Source: Pirellulaceae bacterium (GTDB lineage: Bacteria; Planctomycetota; Planctomycetia; Pirellulales; Pirellulaceae). Taken from it: a stretch of 64,000 nt of DNA. Each line of letters begins with the position of its first letter. The first letter of the stretch is position 1. The translations under genes and the position numbers were made by a program. The notes under the pieces are model-generated. The model was not told where the DNA came from, searched no databases, and saw nothing but the letters and a program-made list of their open reading frames with translations. Location: positions 1 to 64,000 of the forward strand of contig JADYZV010000070.1 in the NCBI GenBank assembly GCA_020852965.1, given 5' to 3'. Shown here piece after piece: positions 9,049 through 18,283 of the stretch.

Positions 9049-9471
9049 ATGTTACCACTACGGCAATTCACTGGATGGCTCGCGTTGGTTATCGCCATCG
9101 CCGGTCCCCTGCCGTTGTGGGCGCACCATGCATTGTGTCATGCCGAGCTGTGTTCTACTGGGTGCCATTCCGAGCAGTGCCACGCGCACGCTGGCGGCGA
9201 GCATGGTGCGCACAGTCATGCCGGTGGGTGTGGCCATGACCATCAACATCCGGCGACCAGCACGTCGGACGATTCGGCTGGTCTGAGCGGCATCACTGCC
9301 GAGCACGATTGCTTTATCTGTTATCAACTCTCCCAAGCCGCCTCGTCGGCTGTGGTGCTCTCGGTTGAATGTTCTTCGTTACCACCGATCGCATCGTGCG
9401 GCGCGATGGGCGAATTTTCTATCGCCACACTCTGTGGCTGGCACACACCGCGTGGTCCGCCCAGGTTCTAA
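9049..9471 (+). CDS. His/Cys-rich secreted protein, possible metal binding
   Basis: 140 residues with an N-terminal signal segment (about 1-24, WLALVIAIAGPLPLWA), then a dense metal-ligand region (about 25-70) with CHAELCSTGCHSEQCHAH, GEHGAHSHAGGCGHDHQH, and later a CxxC motif (CFICYQLSQ). It ends TPRGPPRF. The CxxC plus terminal RGPP layout recalls DUF2946-like proteins, but I am not sure. The protein is likely periplasmic and may bind or buffer zinc or another metal, given the divergent ZIP transporter. Start is the ATG at 9049, directly before the signal peptide. No good Shine-Dalgarno is visible. Confidence 0.65.
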   Translation: MLPLRQFTGWLALVIAIAGPLPLWAHHALCHAELCSTGCHSEQCHAHAGGEHGAHSHAGGCGHDHQHPATSTSDDSAGLSGITAEHDCFICYQLSQAASSAVVLSVECSSLPPIASCGAMGEFSIATLCGWHTPRGPPRF

Positions 9472-9730
9472 CATCCTGCGCTCTGCGTGGGGAATGCTTG
9501 AGCCCCGTGAAAGCCATCTGAATTGATGTTGGTGCGTTGTCGCGATCAACACATTCACGAATCCGAGACTGTGCTGTCATTAATAGACACCAGCGGCTCT
9601 GCGCTGGCATGGTCACGTCCAATGGAGTGTGCCTACTCAATGGGTTAGCGTGCAGGATGCTGGATACCTGAGCGCCCACTTCAAACTTAATAAATACATT
9701 CATCCGATCATCACAAGGTTTTTTCCTATC

Positions 9731-10657
9731 ATGACTCATTTAATTCTGCGGAATGTTCCATCAGAAAGATTCTCTAAGTCGCGCACATCGAGCGCTTTTA
9801 CGCTCGTTGAGCTCCTGGTAGTCATCGCCATCATTGGCATTCTCGTTGGCCTGCTATTGCCTGCCGTGCAAGCGGCGCGGGAAGCGGCGCGGCGCATGCA
9901 GTGCTCCAATCACGTCCGACAACTCGGCTTGGCCGTCCATAATTACGAATCGACCTACCGTCGCCTCCCTTCGGGCTGGATCGCCAGCAATGCTCATGGC
10001 GAACCGGGGTGGGGTTGGGCGGCGGCACTCTTACCCTTTATGGAAGGGAACAACTTGCATCAGCAGATCGACTTTCGCTTCCCCATCGACGACACTCGAA
10101 ACGAGGTGGCGCGGTTGAATGTTGTGCCAACTTTCTTATGCCCGTCTGACACTGGGCCCAATCTGTTCGAAATCGCTGCCGGCGACGGGCACGACCATGT
10201 CCACTCCGCCATGGCAAACGTCGACGATGGAATGCCGAAGCTATTCTCGGTCTCGAAGAGCAATTACGTCGGCATGTTTGGAACTTTCGAACTCGAAAAC
10301 GCTCCCTACAATGGCGACGGTATGTTCTACGGAAACAGTCGAATCAAGTTGGGTGACGTAACCGATGGACTGAGCAATACGCTGATGGTTGGCGAGCGGA
10401 GCAGCAAGTTTGGTGGGAGCCTATGGCAGGGGAACATCTCTGCAGCGTCGGAGCCTCACGCACGAATTGTGGGAGTCGCCGACCACGGCCCCAACGATCC
10501 CCATTCGCACTTCGAAGATTTCGGCAGCTATCACACCGGAGGCGTCAACTTCATGCGCGGTGATGTGTCGGTCTCGTTTGTCTCCGACAATATCGACTTG
10601 AGCGTCTATCAAGCCATGGCCACGCGCGCCGGTGGTGAAGCCTTTTCGCAAGAATAG
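9731..10657 (+). CDS. DUF1559 protein with type II secretion prepilin-like N-terminus
   Basis: The 308-residue protein has a short leader, then a class III prepilin signal FTLVELLVVIAIIGILVGLL (about residues 22-41) cut before Phe by a prepilin peptidase. The conserved PAVQAAREAARRMQCSNHVRQLGLAVHNYE helix begins next and continues into the DUF1559 domain. The C-terminal signature SYHTGGVNFMRGDVSVSF is present. Planctomycetes carry many such pseudopilin-like proteins of unknown function. This one has extra His-rich patches (GDGHDHVHS, DPHSHF), which is notable next to two other His-rich genes. The frame is open from 9629, but the ATG at 9731 gives the typical leader length. Confidence 0.88.
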   Translation: MTHLILRNVPSERFSKSRTSSAFTLVELLVVIAIIGILVGLLLPAVQAAREAARRMQCSNHVRQLGLAVHNYESTYRRLPSGWIASNAHGEPGWGWAAALLPFMEGNNLHQQIDFRFPIDDTRNEVARLNVVPTFLCPSDTGPNLFEIAAGDGHDHVHSAMANVDDGMPKLFSVSKSNYVGMFGTFELENAPYNGDGMFYGNSRIKLGDVTDGLSNTLMVGERSSKFGGSLWQGNISAASEPHARIVGVADHGPNDPHSHFEDFGSYHTGGVNFMRGDVSVSFVSDNIDLSVYQAMATRAGGEAFSQE

Positions 10658-10687
10658 TGCAGAATTAGCGTTGCAAAACTATGGAGT

Positions 10688-10708
10688 GCGGGGATTCATC
10701 CCCGCTTT
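10688..10708 (+). terminator. Hairpin after the DUF1559 gene, possible terminator
   Basis: A perfect seven-pair GC-rich stem (GCGGGGA / TCCCCGC) with a TTCA loop and a short TTT tail, 30 bases after the stop codon. The T tract is short, so termination is likely but not certain. Confidence 0.5.
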
Positions 10709-10755
10709 GGCCCTCCCAAAAGTTCGCACCAAGCCATTACCCAATCAAGTTGAGG

Positions 10756-10823
10756 GTAGTGCCGAGGCCCGCGAGTCCGTTTGAATCGTTAACCATTTGG
10801 GACTCGCGGGCCTCGTCCACTAC
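10756..10823. repeat. REP-like palindrome, GTAGTGGACGAGG family
   Basis: Long imperfect inverted repeat: left arm GTAGTGCCGAGGCCCGCGAG (plus TCC), right arm ending CTCGTCCACTAC, loop around GTTTGAATCGTTAACCATTT. A near copy with the same loop is at 38726-38792. The remaining part of the 10658-10967 gap holds only the hairpin at 10688 and the ribosome binding site of the next gene. Confidence 0.85.
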
Positions 10824-10967
10824 GATCAACAGAATGTAGGCAGCGGCACCTGCGGAAGCCAAAGAAAGTGCAAGGAATTTGAGGGTACGTTATGGTATGC
10901 TCTATAATGCAACCGAATCGTCCACCTGAATTCTACCAACATTTTCGACACAAGGAACTTGACTGTC

Positions 10968-11948
10968 ATGTCACATTGCGCGATTGCAAACTTTGCGGCT
11001 CGTGGCTGCTGCACACTAGTGCTCTTAGGGCTGTGCTTGACCTCGACGCTCGCCAATGCACAGGAAGCGAAATCGACTCCGCAGTGGAAGAAGGTCGTCT
11101 TCTTAGCTGGGAATCCGAGTCACGGCTACGGCGCGCACGAGCATTTGGCCGGTTGCCGAATATTAGCCGAAGCGATCGAGCGCGCCGCACCCGAGGTCAC
11201 TTGTAAGGTTTATCCGGGAGGTTGGCCTGAAGACGAAAGTGTTTTAAACAAGGCCGATACGATTGTGATGTATTGCGATGGAGGGGGCGGACACCCTGCT
11301 TTGAAGCATCTCGATACGCTTGGCAAACACATCGAGCGCGGAGCAGGGTTTGTTTGCCTGCACTACGCTGTGGAAATACCCAACGATCATGGTGGTCCCG
11401 AGTTTCTCAAGTGGCTGGGTGGTTACTTCGAAACGCATTGGTCGGTCAATCCTCACTGGACCGCCGATTTCACCATGCTGCCCGATCACGCAATCACGCG
11501 CGGGGTCAAGCCCTTTGCCGCTAATGATGAATGGTATTTCCACATGCGATTTGTTCCCGACATGACCGGAGTGACCCCGATTCTCACCGCGGTCCCACCG
11601 CAAGAAACCATGCTGCGTCCCGACGGTCCACACAGCGGCAATCCCGCCGTTCGCAAAGAGGTTGCCCGCGGAGCACCCCAGCATGTGGCTTGGGCCTACG
11701 AGCGGCCGGGCGGCGGGCGCTCGTTCGGCTTCACCGGTGGCCACTATCACTGGAATTGGGGACGCAGCGACATCGTAAAATTGGTCAGCAATGCCATCGT
11801 GTGGACGACAGGTGCAGATATCCCAGCAGACGGGCTGGCGGTCTCCGGCGCGCCCATCGAGGTGTTGGAAGCCGGCCAGGACGAAGCCCCTCCCAGCAGC
11901 TTCGATGCCGAGAAAACTCGCGAAGAGTTTCAAGTCGAGCAACGGTAG
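10968..11948 (+). CDS. Secreted ThuA-domain protein
   Basis: About 326 residues with a signal peptide (CCTLVLLGLCLTSTLANAQ). A ThuA-like, glutamine-amidotransferase-fold domain covers about residues 35-290: KKVVFLAGNPSHGYGAHEH at the start, DTIVMYCDGGGGHP, the nucleophile-elbow region GAGFVCLHYAVE, and the C-terminal FGFTGGHYHWNWG followed by NAIVWTTG. ThuA proteins are linked to sugar use, and planctomycetes encode many secreted versions. The exact substrate cannot be read from sequence. A TTG at 10959 is in frame, but AAGGA at 10952-10956 is spaced correctly only for the ATG at 10968. Confidence 0.87.
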   Translation: MSHCAIANFAARGCCTLVLLGLCLTSTLANAQEAKSTPQWKKVVFLAGNPSHGYGAHEHLAGCRILAEAIERAAPEVTCKVYPGGWPEDESVLNKADTIVMYCDGGGGHPALKHLDTLGKHIERGAGFVCLHYAVEIPNDHGGPEFLKWLGGYFETHWSVNPHWTADFTMLPDHAITRGVKPFAANDEWYFHMRFVPDMTGVTPILTAVPPQETMLRPDGPHSGNPAVRKEVARGAPQHVAWAYERPGGGRSFGFTGGHYHWNWGRSDIVKLVSNAIVWTTGADIPADGLAVSGAPIEVLEAGQDEAPPSSFDAEKTREEFQVEQR

Positions 11949-12001
11949 TTGCTAAAGAGCTGATAAATACAATTAGGCACAATTTTCTACCATGATAAGT
12001 C

Positions 12002-13645
12002 CTAGGCCACACTGCTGAGTGCGAGGCTATGAGCGCCCAACATGAGGTCGATCTGCTGGCTGAGGTCGGTTTGCCAGCGCGGCAGTTCGATCTGGAATTG
12101 CATGGCCAATCGCGTGGGATCGAGCGCACAATTGGCGGGCGTTGTGGCCGACGACGGTAGCTCGCTCAGCCGGCGTCCCTGCAGTTTCTGCAGCACCACA
12201 GGCAACCCATGCTGGCGGCAGAGAGTCAAGATCTGGTCGCCCACCTCGAGCCTGCTGGCCATACCGAGCGTGGCGGCGTGGTACAGTCCGCCATGCTCGC
12301 TCAGCCATTGACCAAGACTCTGTTCCGCTTGACTGGCTGCGTTGGTAGCCCGAGCCAGCAATTGGGAAGTCAGGCCAGCTAAGAAATTGGTACTGGTTGG
12401 ATTGCCATAATGGTCGTCGGCCAAAGTGATTGAGTTACGATACGAGAGCGAATCGATCAATCGTCGCACATAGTTTTCGCCATGCGTCGAGTACAGCCAA
12501 CCGCTGCGCAGGATCAAATGGGGAACTTGGCTATTGCGCACCGCTTCGGTCCCGATCAGCTTAGTTCGCGCGTATTGATTCTGTGGATTGGGCTGATCGC
12601 TTTCGCGCCAGGGCTTGTCTCCTTCACCGCTGAAGACCATGCTGCTACAGAAGTGTACTAGGCTTGCACCGATTCGCTGCGCTTCCTCGGCCATGACAGC
12701 GGGGCCTGTGGCGTTGACCAACTGGGCCAAGCGCGGTTCGCGTTCGGATTGTTCGACATCGGTTAAGCTGGCCGCATTGACAATCAGCGTCGGTCGAACT
12801 TGCCGAATGGCCTGACGCAGACTGGCAGGGCGACTGATGTCGACGCACATGGGGACGGGGAGCAGACTCTGTTTATCTGGTGTACGGCAAGCGCCGATGA
12901 CCGTGCCGAGGCTACGCAAGTGGCGACTCAAATCACGTCCCAACTGGCCACTGCTACCGATCACCAGGATCAGCGGTTGCTTGGGTCGCTCAGGCTTGGG
13001 TGGCGCCGCACGGGTATTAATCGCCAAGCGAGGGCGCGGTTCTGGCGTCGGCACTTGTTCGCGGCGTTTGCTATGTTCATGACGGTCAGACTTGGGGCTT
13101 GTCCAGCCTGGGAGGCGGTGGTCGGCAATACTGCTCAGGCTGCGACTGGGGCGCACATGATTGGCCAACTGGGCGGGGAGCTCGGGCCATTGCAATTCTA
13201 AATCGCGGTCATTCCAGCGCAGCCACTGCCAGGCTCTAGCTTCGATTTCGCAACTCGATCGAAGCTCCAGGGTAGCAGCTTGCGAAAGGACCTGCCAACC
13301 ACAGGCGACACCGGCGGGAACCGATAGAGTGCGCGCGTCCCCTTCGCACAGGCAGACACTCTGCCAATGACCGTAGGTGGGGCTCCCCACACGGACGTCG
13401 ACCAAGCAGGCGTAGAGTTCACCTCCGAGGCAACGCAGGGTACGCTGGACCGATTTACGCGAGAAGCTCGGCTCGCAGGTGTATGCGAAATCGGCCGTGA
13501 TGATTTGTTCGTGAGGCAGCCAAGTGCCCGTTGGCGATTGCGAGTGGTGTCGTCGCACGAGAACGGCCGAGCCGTCGGCGCGGCGCGAGGGCGTTTGATG
13601 AACAATGGCTGCACCGGCGATGCGCGTAGGAATCGATTGCAACAT
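12002..13645 (-). CDS. Fusion of degenerate RmlC-like cupin and RmlD-like sugar reductase
   Basis: 547 residues. The N-terminal third (about 45-155) aligns with dTDP-4-dehydrorhamnose 3,5-epimerase: GGELYACLVDVRVGSPTYGHW, LSVPAGVACGWQVLS and WNDRDLELQWP are RmlC landmarks. The segment that should hold the catalytic His (the GVLRGLHYQ region of RmlC) is absent, leaving a short SFSRKSVQRTLRC join. A Pro/Arg-rich linker (about 175-222) leads to an RmlD-type SDR domain with GSSGQLG (230-236), NAASLTDVE, SSMVFSG and the catalytic YARTK (358-362). The second half is probably an active NAD(P)-dependent dTDP-sugar reductase; the first may be only structural. It is the only gene of its pathway in view. 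Confidence 0.8.
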   Translation of the reverse strand: MLQSIPTRIAGAAIVHQTPSRRADGSAVLVRRHHSQSPTGTWLPHEQIITADFAYTCEPSFSRKSVQRTLRCLGGELYACLVDVRVGSPTYGHWQSVCLCEGDARTLSVPAGVACGWQVLSQAATLELRSSCEIEARAWQWLRWNDRDLELQWPELPAQLANHVRPSRSLSSIADHRLPGWTSPKSDRHEHSKRREQVPTPEPRPRLAINTRAAPPKPERPKQPLILVIGSSGQLGRDLSRHLRSLGTVIGACRTPDKQSLLPVPMCVDISRPASLRQAIRQVRPTLIVNAASLTDVEQSEREPRLAQLVNATGPAVMAEEAQRIGASLVHFCSSMVFSGEGDKPWRESDQPNPQNQYARTKLIGTEAVRNSQVPHLILRSGWLYSTHGENYVRRLIDSLSYRNSITLADDHYGNPTSTNFLAGLTSQLLARATNAASQAEQSLGQWLSEHGGLYHAATLGMASRLEVGDQILTLCRQHGLPVVLQKLQGRRLSELPSSATTPANCALDPTRLAMQFQIELPRWQTDLSQQIDLMLGAHSLALSSVA

Positions 13646-14096
13646 GGGACTGCCCCTCCATGGTCAGTTCATTTGGGTCTCTTCAATGTTTCCCCCGCAG
13701 TTATAGCACATGCCCCCCAATACTCCCAAGCTCAATCCAACCTGGTTTCTATGCAGCATTGCTAGCGTTTTGTCTTAATGTGGCTCGACGCTCCGCGTCG
13801 TGAGACCTGAAGTCGCAACGGTCGCGTTTCTTTATCTTCTCGCCTCCATTTTCCTACCTAAATTCGGTTCGTGTCATCGACTAGCACGGATGGCAAGGCC
13901 GGAGCACGGATAGTAACAGGCTATTGCACCTCACGCTTCTGCGATAGCGACAGGTTTTCTCCAAGCGGCGCTGTCCTGCCCGTTTCAACTGTTCAATGAC
14001 AAAACTCGTGAACGGTTACGTAAAATCTATGTGAGGCAGCGCTACAACTCTACCGTCTGCCGACGGTAGCTGCAAAAGCGACGGTAGCTGCAAAAT
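13646..14096. repeat. Gene-free 450 bases with three dispersed repeat families
   Basis: The stretch contains: an AATGTGGCTCGACGCTCCGC-type hairpin repeat at 13777-13805 (also in three tandem copies at 22631); a CTAGCACGGATGGCAAGGC / GGAGCACGGATAGT unit at about 13881-13940 (also at 45104); a CGTGAACGGTTACGTAAAA motif near 14010 (similar at 60530); and GACGGTAGCTGCAAAA twice in 14052-14093. No open frame with coding character was seen. Confidence 0.7.
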
Positions 14097-16376
14097 TCAA
14101 TGCCGGACGGCCCAGAGTAGGTCGAGCAGGGTGGCGCGGGCATCGCCGTTGTGATGTCGCAATAGTTCATCTGCCAACGCTTGAAAGCGAGTATCGCGAA
14201 GGCGGTACGGGGCGAGCCCAGCAACGTGCTCGACGCAATTCTTCCAGCTCAGACGCTCCGATGCCAACAAATGCTCCACCAAGGCAATGTCGGATGCTGC
14301 GGGGAAGTCCAATTGGTGACGCTCGGCGAGCTCGTGGATCGTTTCGGTCTGGTCGACATCGCCCGCGGAGGGTCGAGGAGGTTTGGCCGAGCTTGATGGG
14401 CTCGGAGCGGGTTGCGCCAGGGTTGTTTCAACACTGCCATTTTCCGGTTGCTCGCGCCACTTGAGCACTGCCAACAATGTTTTTTCCAGCGAAGAGTCTG
14501 CGGTCGAGGAAATCGGTTTCGCTCCGGTGGCAAAGTTTTCCTTAGCCCGTCGCCATTGTTGCAACTGTTCAGCGGAGGCGGCCAGCCACTGAGCGCGGGT
14601 GGGCTGAGTCGCTTGTCGACCGAGCGCATCGCTGAGCACTATCCAGCCGACGAGTTGCTTCAAGTCGTGCCCGTGAGCGCGGTACTGCTGGGCCAATAGT
14701 CGTTGCAGCTCGCCCCGCTGTGCTTGCACTTGCGCTTCTCGGGACGAATCGGCGTGCCAAGGGGCGTGGGACACGAGAGCTTGTCCGAAGACCATTCTCC
14801 AAACTTGGTTGACGGTAGCTGCATCGGCAGCGGGCGATTGGCTTAGCCACTCGGCCAGGGCCTGCCGAGGCACTCCACTGGCTGCCGACATCGACTGCCA
14901 AGCTTGCCCATCGGGCAACCCGGGCTCAGCGACTTGCAATCGTCCGTCAAGCAAATCGTAGTAGGTGGTCAGTGGTTTGCCAGCAGCCAATAATTCCGCT
15001 TGGCGATCTACGGCAACTCGGGTTCCCTCTTCGTCCGTCCGCGCATCGATCCCTTGCAACATGGCGGCCAGCGACCAATATGCGGATTGTCGCTCGGCCA
15101 TCTGGGCTGGCCAGCGCACCGATGCGGGTTGTTCGATTGCAGGCGAGGTCGAGCTCGCATCGTGGCAACGGACACAGGAAAGATTGACGTCAAGAAAGCT
15201 GCTGCCGATGGCTGCGACCATGCGATGGTTGCCATCGCCGGCCAGCGCGCTGAAGAAAGTTGAGGTGGCAGCGTCCTGCTCCGACGAGCCGCCTGCGATG
15301 GTTCCGCCAAGCAGCTCGCCTGGCGCGGCACTCCATGGGCGTCCATCATAAATGTTGCTGGCAAAATGTTTCTTGAGTGCTTGCAACCGCACATCCCCCT
15401 CGGGGAGGCGCGAGTTTGCCAACCACAACGCAACGAACTGGTCTGCCCATTTACGGGCAAAGGGAAGTGAGTTGGTCGCCTGCGATATCAATGGCTCCAA
15501 GTCGCTGTCTGGATCGATTGCTGGTTGGCCAGTCAACACGAGCGAGATGCGCTGCGCTCGTTCGGCATGGTTGAGTCGTTTGCTGGGCGTTATCGACAAG
15601 CCCTGCCACAAGTTGGCTAAATGCTCATCGATCTGTGCGACGATCTGCTGACTGTCGAGGCGTGGTGGATCGCCGATGTTTGCGGTTGATTCGGCGGACA
15701 CGACTGGAATGGATCTGTTGTTTGCCAAGCCACTATCGAGAGGGAATGACTGGGCTTGGCCGTCAATCGTCTCGCTGGCTTGAGCCAAGCCTGCAGGCTG
15801 CGGCGACGCTGATTCGCTCGCGTCGGCAGGCTGGCCACTAGCTGCCAGCATTCGTTCCGAGGATTCAGTTCGAGGATGCGCGGCAGCCTGGTTCGACGGC
15901 GAGTTTTGCGATGGAGAGGGAACGAGCTCGAACAGACGCTGCGCAAGCTGGAGGTCTTGTTCGACCAAGCGCCAGCTCAGCAACGCCAGCAGACCACATG
16001 CGCACAAGGCTAGTAGCGTTGCGATCACGTTGCGGCGCAGCGAAGTTCCGTGTCTTGACTGCGGACTAGTAGCAACGATCGGTTCACCGGTTGTCGTTTG
16101 ATCGTTAGGCACCGGCATAGCCTGAACAGGCTGTTGGGCTAGCAGGGGCCGAGCACGTACCAGTTGGGGATGCGCGAGCCGGGTGGAGCTGCTCTGGGAA
16201 GAGTCACTCCGCTCGGCACTCCGCTCGGTGGGAGTGGCCAAGCCAGCTTGTTCTCGCAACCACGCGGTTGCAATGCGCGAGGACAAGTCGGGGGGCGACT
16301 GGCCACTGACCATCTCCTTGAGGAAATAGTCGAAGACCTGTTCGGTGGCGGATTCGTGTTCTGGAGCTTCACTCAT
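14097..16376 (-). CDS. Membrane-anchored DUF1549-like protein, candidate ECF sigma regulator
   Basis: About 759 residues. A cytoplasmic N-terminal part (about 1-120) begins SEAPEHESATEQVFDYFLKE and GQSPPDLSSRIATAWL. A single membrane span follows (NVIATLLALCACGLLALLSW), then a periplasmic region resembling DUF1549/DUF1553. That region has the landmark sequence SFLDVNLSCVRCHDASS, giving a CxxCH heme-type motif, and a C-terminal ATLLDLLWAVRH like the end of DUF1553 proteins. It lies 49 bases after the ECF sigma gene on the same strand, the usual place of an anti-sigma factor. No zinc anti-sigma motif is present, so that role is inferred from topology and context. A GTG at 16400 is an alternative start. 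Confidence 0.75.
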   Translation of the reverse strand: MSEAPEHESATEQVFDYFLKEMVSGQSPPDLSSRIATAWLREQAGLATPTERSAERSDSSQSSSTRLAHPQLVRARPLLAQQPVQAMPVPNDQTTTGEPIVATSPQSRHGTSLRRNVIATLLALCACGLLALLSWRLVEQDLQLAQRLFELVPSPSQNSPSNQAAAHPRTESSERMLAASGQPADASESASPQPAGLAQASETIDGQAQSFPLDSGLANNRSIPVVSAESTANIGDPPRLDSQQIVAQIDEHLANLWQGLSITPSKRLNHAERAQRISLVLTGQPAIDPDSDLEPLISQATNSLPFARKWADQFVALWLANSRLPEGDVRLQALKKHFASNIYDGRPWSAAPGELLGGTIAGGSSEQDAATSTFFSALAGDGNHRMVAAIGSSFLDVNLSCVRCHDASSTSPAIEQPASVRWPAQMAERQSAYWSLAAMLQGIDARTDEEGTRVAVDRQAELLAAGKPLTTYYDLLDGRLQVAEPGLPDGQAWQSMSAASGVPRQALAEWLSQSPAADAATVNQVWRMVFGQALVSHAPWHADSSREAQVQAQRGELQRLLAQQYRAHGHDLKQLVGWIVLSDALGRQATQPTRAQWLAASAEQLQQWRRAKENFATGAKPISSTADSSLEKTLLAVLKWREQPENGSVETTLAQPAPSPSSSAKPPRPSAGDVDQTETIHELAERHQLDFPAASDIALVEHLLASERLSWKNCVEHVAGLAPYRLRDTRFQALADELLRHHNGDARATLLDLLWAVRH

Positions 16377-16425
16377 GATCGGTACGCTTTGCTTTATCAC
16401 TCATCTTCATGTTACTTTTTATTTA

Positions 16426-16962
16426 TTACTTTTTGTTTTCAAGGCACTCTCGCAATTGCGACTTGGCACGTTGCATGAGGTTCTTCGCACCATGCTCGGT
16501 GATGCCGAGCGCCGTCGCGATTGCCTGACGGCTGGCATCTTCGCCAAATCGCAGTCGCAGTGCGAGCTGAGCACGGTGTGTCAAGCGGGCGAAGCAGTCT
16601 TTCAGACTGTCTAACAACTCGTTGCCCGAGTCGAAGCCAGCCCACCGCAACCAAGCGGTTTCGAATTGTTCGGCATGCTGGGTAACGGTCATGCGCGATT
16701 CACGCCGTCGGCGTGAGATGAATAAATTGTGGGCCACACGACGCAGGTAAGCGGCGGTGGCCGTCTCGTTAAACTGTTCAAGCGGTCGTCGCATGATTTC
16801 CAGGAAGGTGTCTTGCGTCAAATCGTCGGCCAAGGCGGCGTCGGCACCAAGCGCGCGGAGGTAGCGCCACACCATCACTTGGTGTAGCTGTACCAGTTCA
16901 TGCAATTCGAGTTCTGCGTCGTTGGGGCTAACGGTTGTAGCCTCTTTGCTTTCAGGGCTCAC
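16426..16962 (-). CDS. ECF-family RNA polymerase sigma factor
   Basis: 178 residues. Region 2 has MVWRYLRALGADAALADDLT followed by QDTFLEIMRRP and the region 2.4-like AYLRRVAHNLFISRRRRE. Region 4 has LTHRAQLALRLRFGEDASRQ, AIATALGITEHGAKNLMQRA and KSQLRECL, a helix-turn-helix that contacts the -35 element. It starts at a GTG (16962) with a GAGGA sequence five bases upstream; no better ATG exists. The gene is the third of four same-strand genes separated by 49 bases or less: DUF1549/1553, DUF1501, this sigma, then the DUF1549-like membrane protein. It probably autoregulates this operon. Confidence 0.93.
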   Translation of the reverse strand: MSPESKEATTVSPNDAELELHELVQLHQVMVWRYLRALGADAALADDLTQDTFLEIMRRPLEQFNETATAAYLRRVAHNLFISRRRRESRMTVTQHAEQFETAWLRWAGFDSGNELLDSLKDCFARLTHRAQLALRLRFGEDASRQAIATALGITEHGAKNLMQRAKSQLRECLENKK

Positions 16963-16978
16963 ACGGTTCCTCGGTTAC

Positions 16979-18247
16979 TCAGCTCATCAGCTCTCGAATT
17001 AGTTTACCGCCGTTGGCGATTTTCATGGGGCGTCCATTCTTGCTTTGGTAAGTGGTTTCCAGTGAGATTCCCAGTCCATGGCAGACGGTGGCCATGAGAT
17101 CTTCGGCGGAGTAGGGTTCGCTGGTCGCTTGGCGTCCCTCGGCGTCGGTCGCACCGACCGCCAGGCCGCCTTTGAGATCGCCACCGCCAACCACCACGCT
17201 CCAGCAGCGTGCCCAATGGTCGCGACCTGCATTGGCATTGATGATCGGCGTGCGGCCAAACTCTCCCATCCAAATGATGACGGTGTCTTTGAGTCGTTGG
17301 CGCTGCTCGAGGTCTTCCACCAGAGCACTCATGGCTTGGTCCAACGTTGGAAGCAGTCCAGTCGAGAGGGTATTGTGGATGCCGTTGTGATTGTCCCAGC
17401 CCCCCAAATCGACTTCGATAAATGGCACGCCAACCTCGACTAGGCGACGCGCCATCAAACAACCCCGGCCAAAGGCGGTGTCGCCGTACCGCTGCTTGGC
17501 GGATTCCGATTCTTGATCGACTTTGAAAGCCTCCATCTGCTGGCTGGACATCAAGTCGAATGTCTTCTTCAGAATCTTCTGGTGATCTTCGGCGGCTGGA
17601 CCGCGCTGCTGTCCAATGAAGCCCGTTTCAATCAATTCGAGCGTTTTCATGCGCTGTCGCAGTCGCGTGTCGTCAAGCGTCATCTCTAAATTGCGGATAC
17701 GTCCGTCACTGCTAACCGAAAAAGGTGCCCAGGCCATTCCGAGAAATCCGGGCCCTTCGCTGGCGCCCCCGACCGAAATGAAGGGAGGAATCTGCAGGTC
17801 GTGGCGACCGGCCATCAATTCGTGCGCGACCACCGAGCCATAACTGGGATGTTCGATATTCGGATTGGGCACAAAGCCGGTGTGCATGTAGTAGCGTCCG
17901 CGATCATGATCCGCCTCGCGCGTGCTCATGGAGCGGACGATCGATAGATTGTGCATCTGCTTGGCGATCTGCGGCAAGTGCTCGCAGATTTGCATATCGC
18001 CAGTGGTGCTGATCGGCTGGAACGGTCCACCCGTGGCCATACCTGGCTTGAGATCCCACAAGTCGATGGTCGACGGGCCGCCTCCCATCCACAAGAGGAT
18101 TGCCGACTTGTGGTTGGCGCGCAATTCGTCCGCGTGCGCGTATAGCGAATGCCCTAAGGCCAACGAGGTGCTGGCCAATGCCGATGCGCCGGCTGCGTGT
18201 TGCATGAAGTGCCGACGAGTCATCCCACGCGGTGTTTGATTTGACAT
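16979..18247 (-). CDS. DUF1501 protein, Tat-type export signal
   Basis: About 422 residues of the DUF1501 family, distantly related to alkaline phosphatase/sulfatase-fold hydrolases. The N-terminus has TRRHFMQHAAGASALASTSL, a twin-arginine-like export signal. Landmarks are AILLWMGGGPSTIDLWDLKP, DHDRGRYYMHTGFVPN, GWDNHNGI and MGEFGRTPIINANAGRDHW. The last resembles the metal-site region of alkaline-phosphatase-like enzymes, but no activity has been established for the family as far as I know. It starts 37 bases after the DUF1549/1553 gene and ends 17 bases before the sigma gene. ATG 18247 is preferred over 18256 by signal peptide length. Confidence 0.9.
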   Translation of the reverse strand: MSNQTPRGMTRRHFMQHAAGASALASTSLALGHSLYAHADELRANHKSAILLWMGGGPSTIDLWDLKPGMATGGPFQPISTTGDMQICEHLPQIAKQMHNLSIVRSMSTREADHDRGRYYMHTGFVPNPNIEHPSYGSVVAHELMAGRHDLQIPPFISVGGASEGPGFLGMAWAPFSVSSDGRIRNLEMTLDDTRLRQRMKTLELIETGFIGQQRGPAAEDHQKILKKTFDLMSSQQMEAFKVDQESESAKQRYGDTAFGRGCLMARRLVEVGVPFIEVDLGGWDNHNGIHNTLSTGLLPTLDQAMSALVEDLEQRQRLKDTVIIWMGEFGRTPIINANAGRDHWARCWSVVVGGGDLKGGLAVGATDAEGRQATSEPYSAEDLMATVCHGLGISLETTYQSKNGRPMKIANGGKLIRELMS

Positions 18248-18283
18248 CCAGGCCATGCTGGCTTGCTTTCGTGAAGAGATCGT

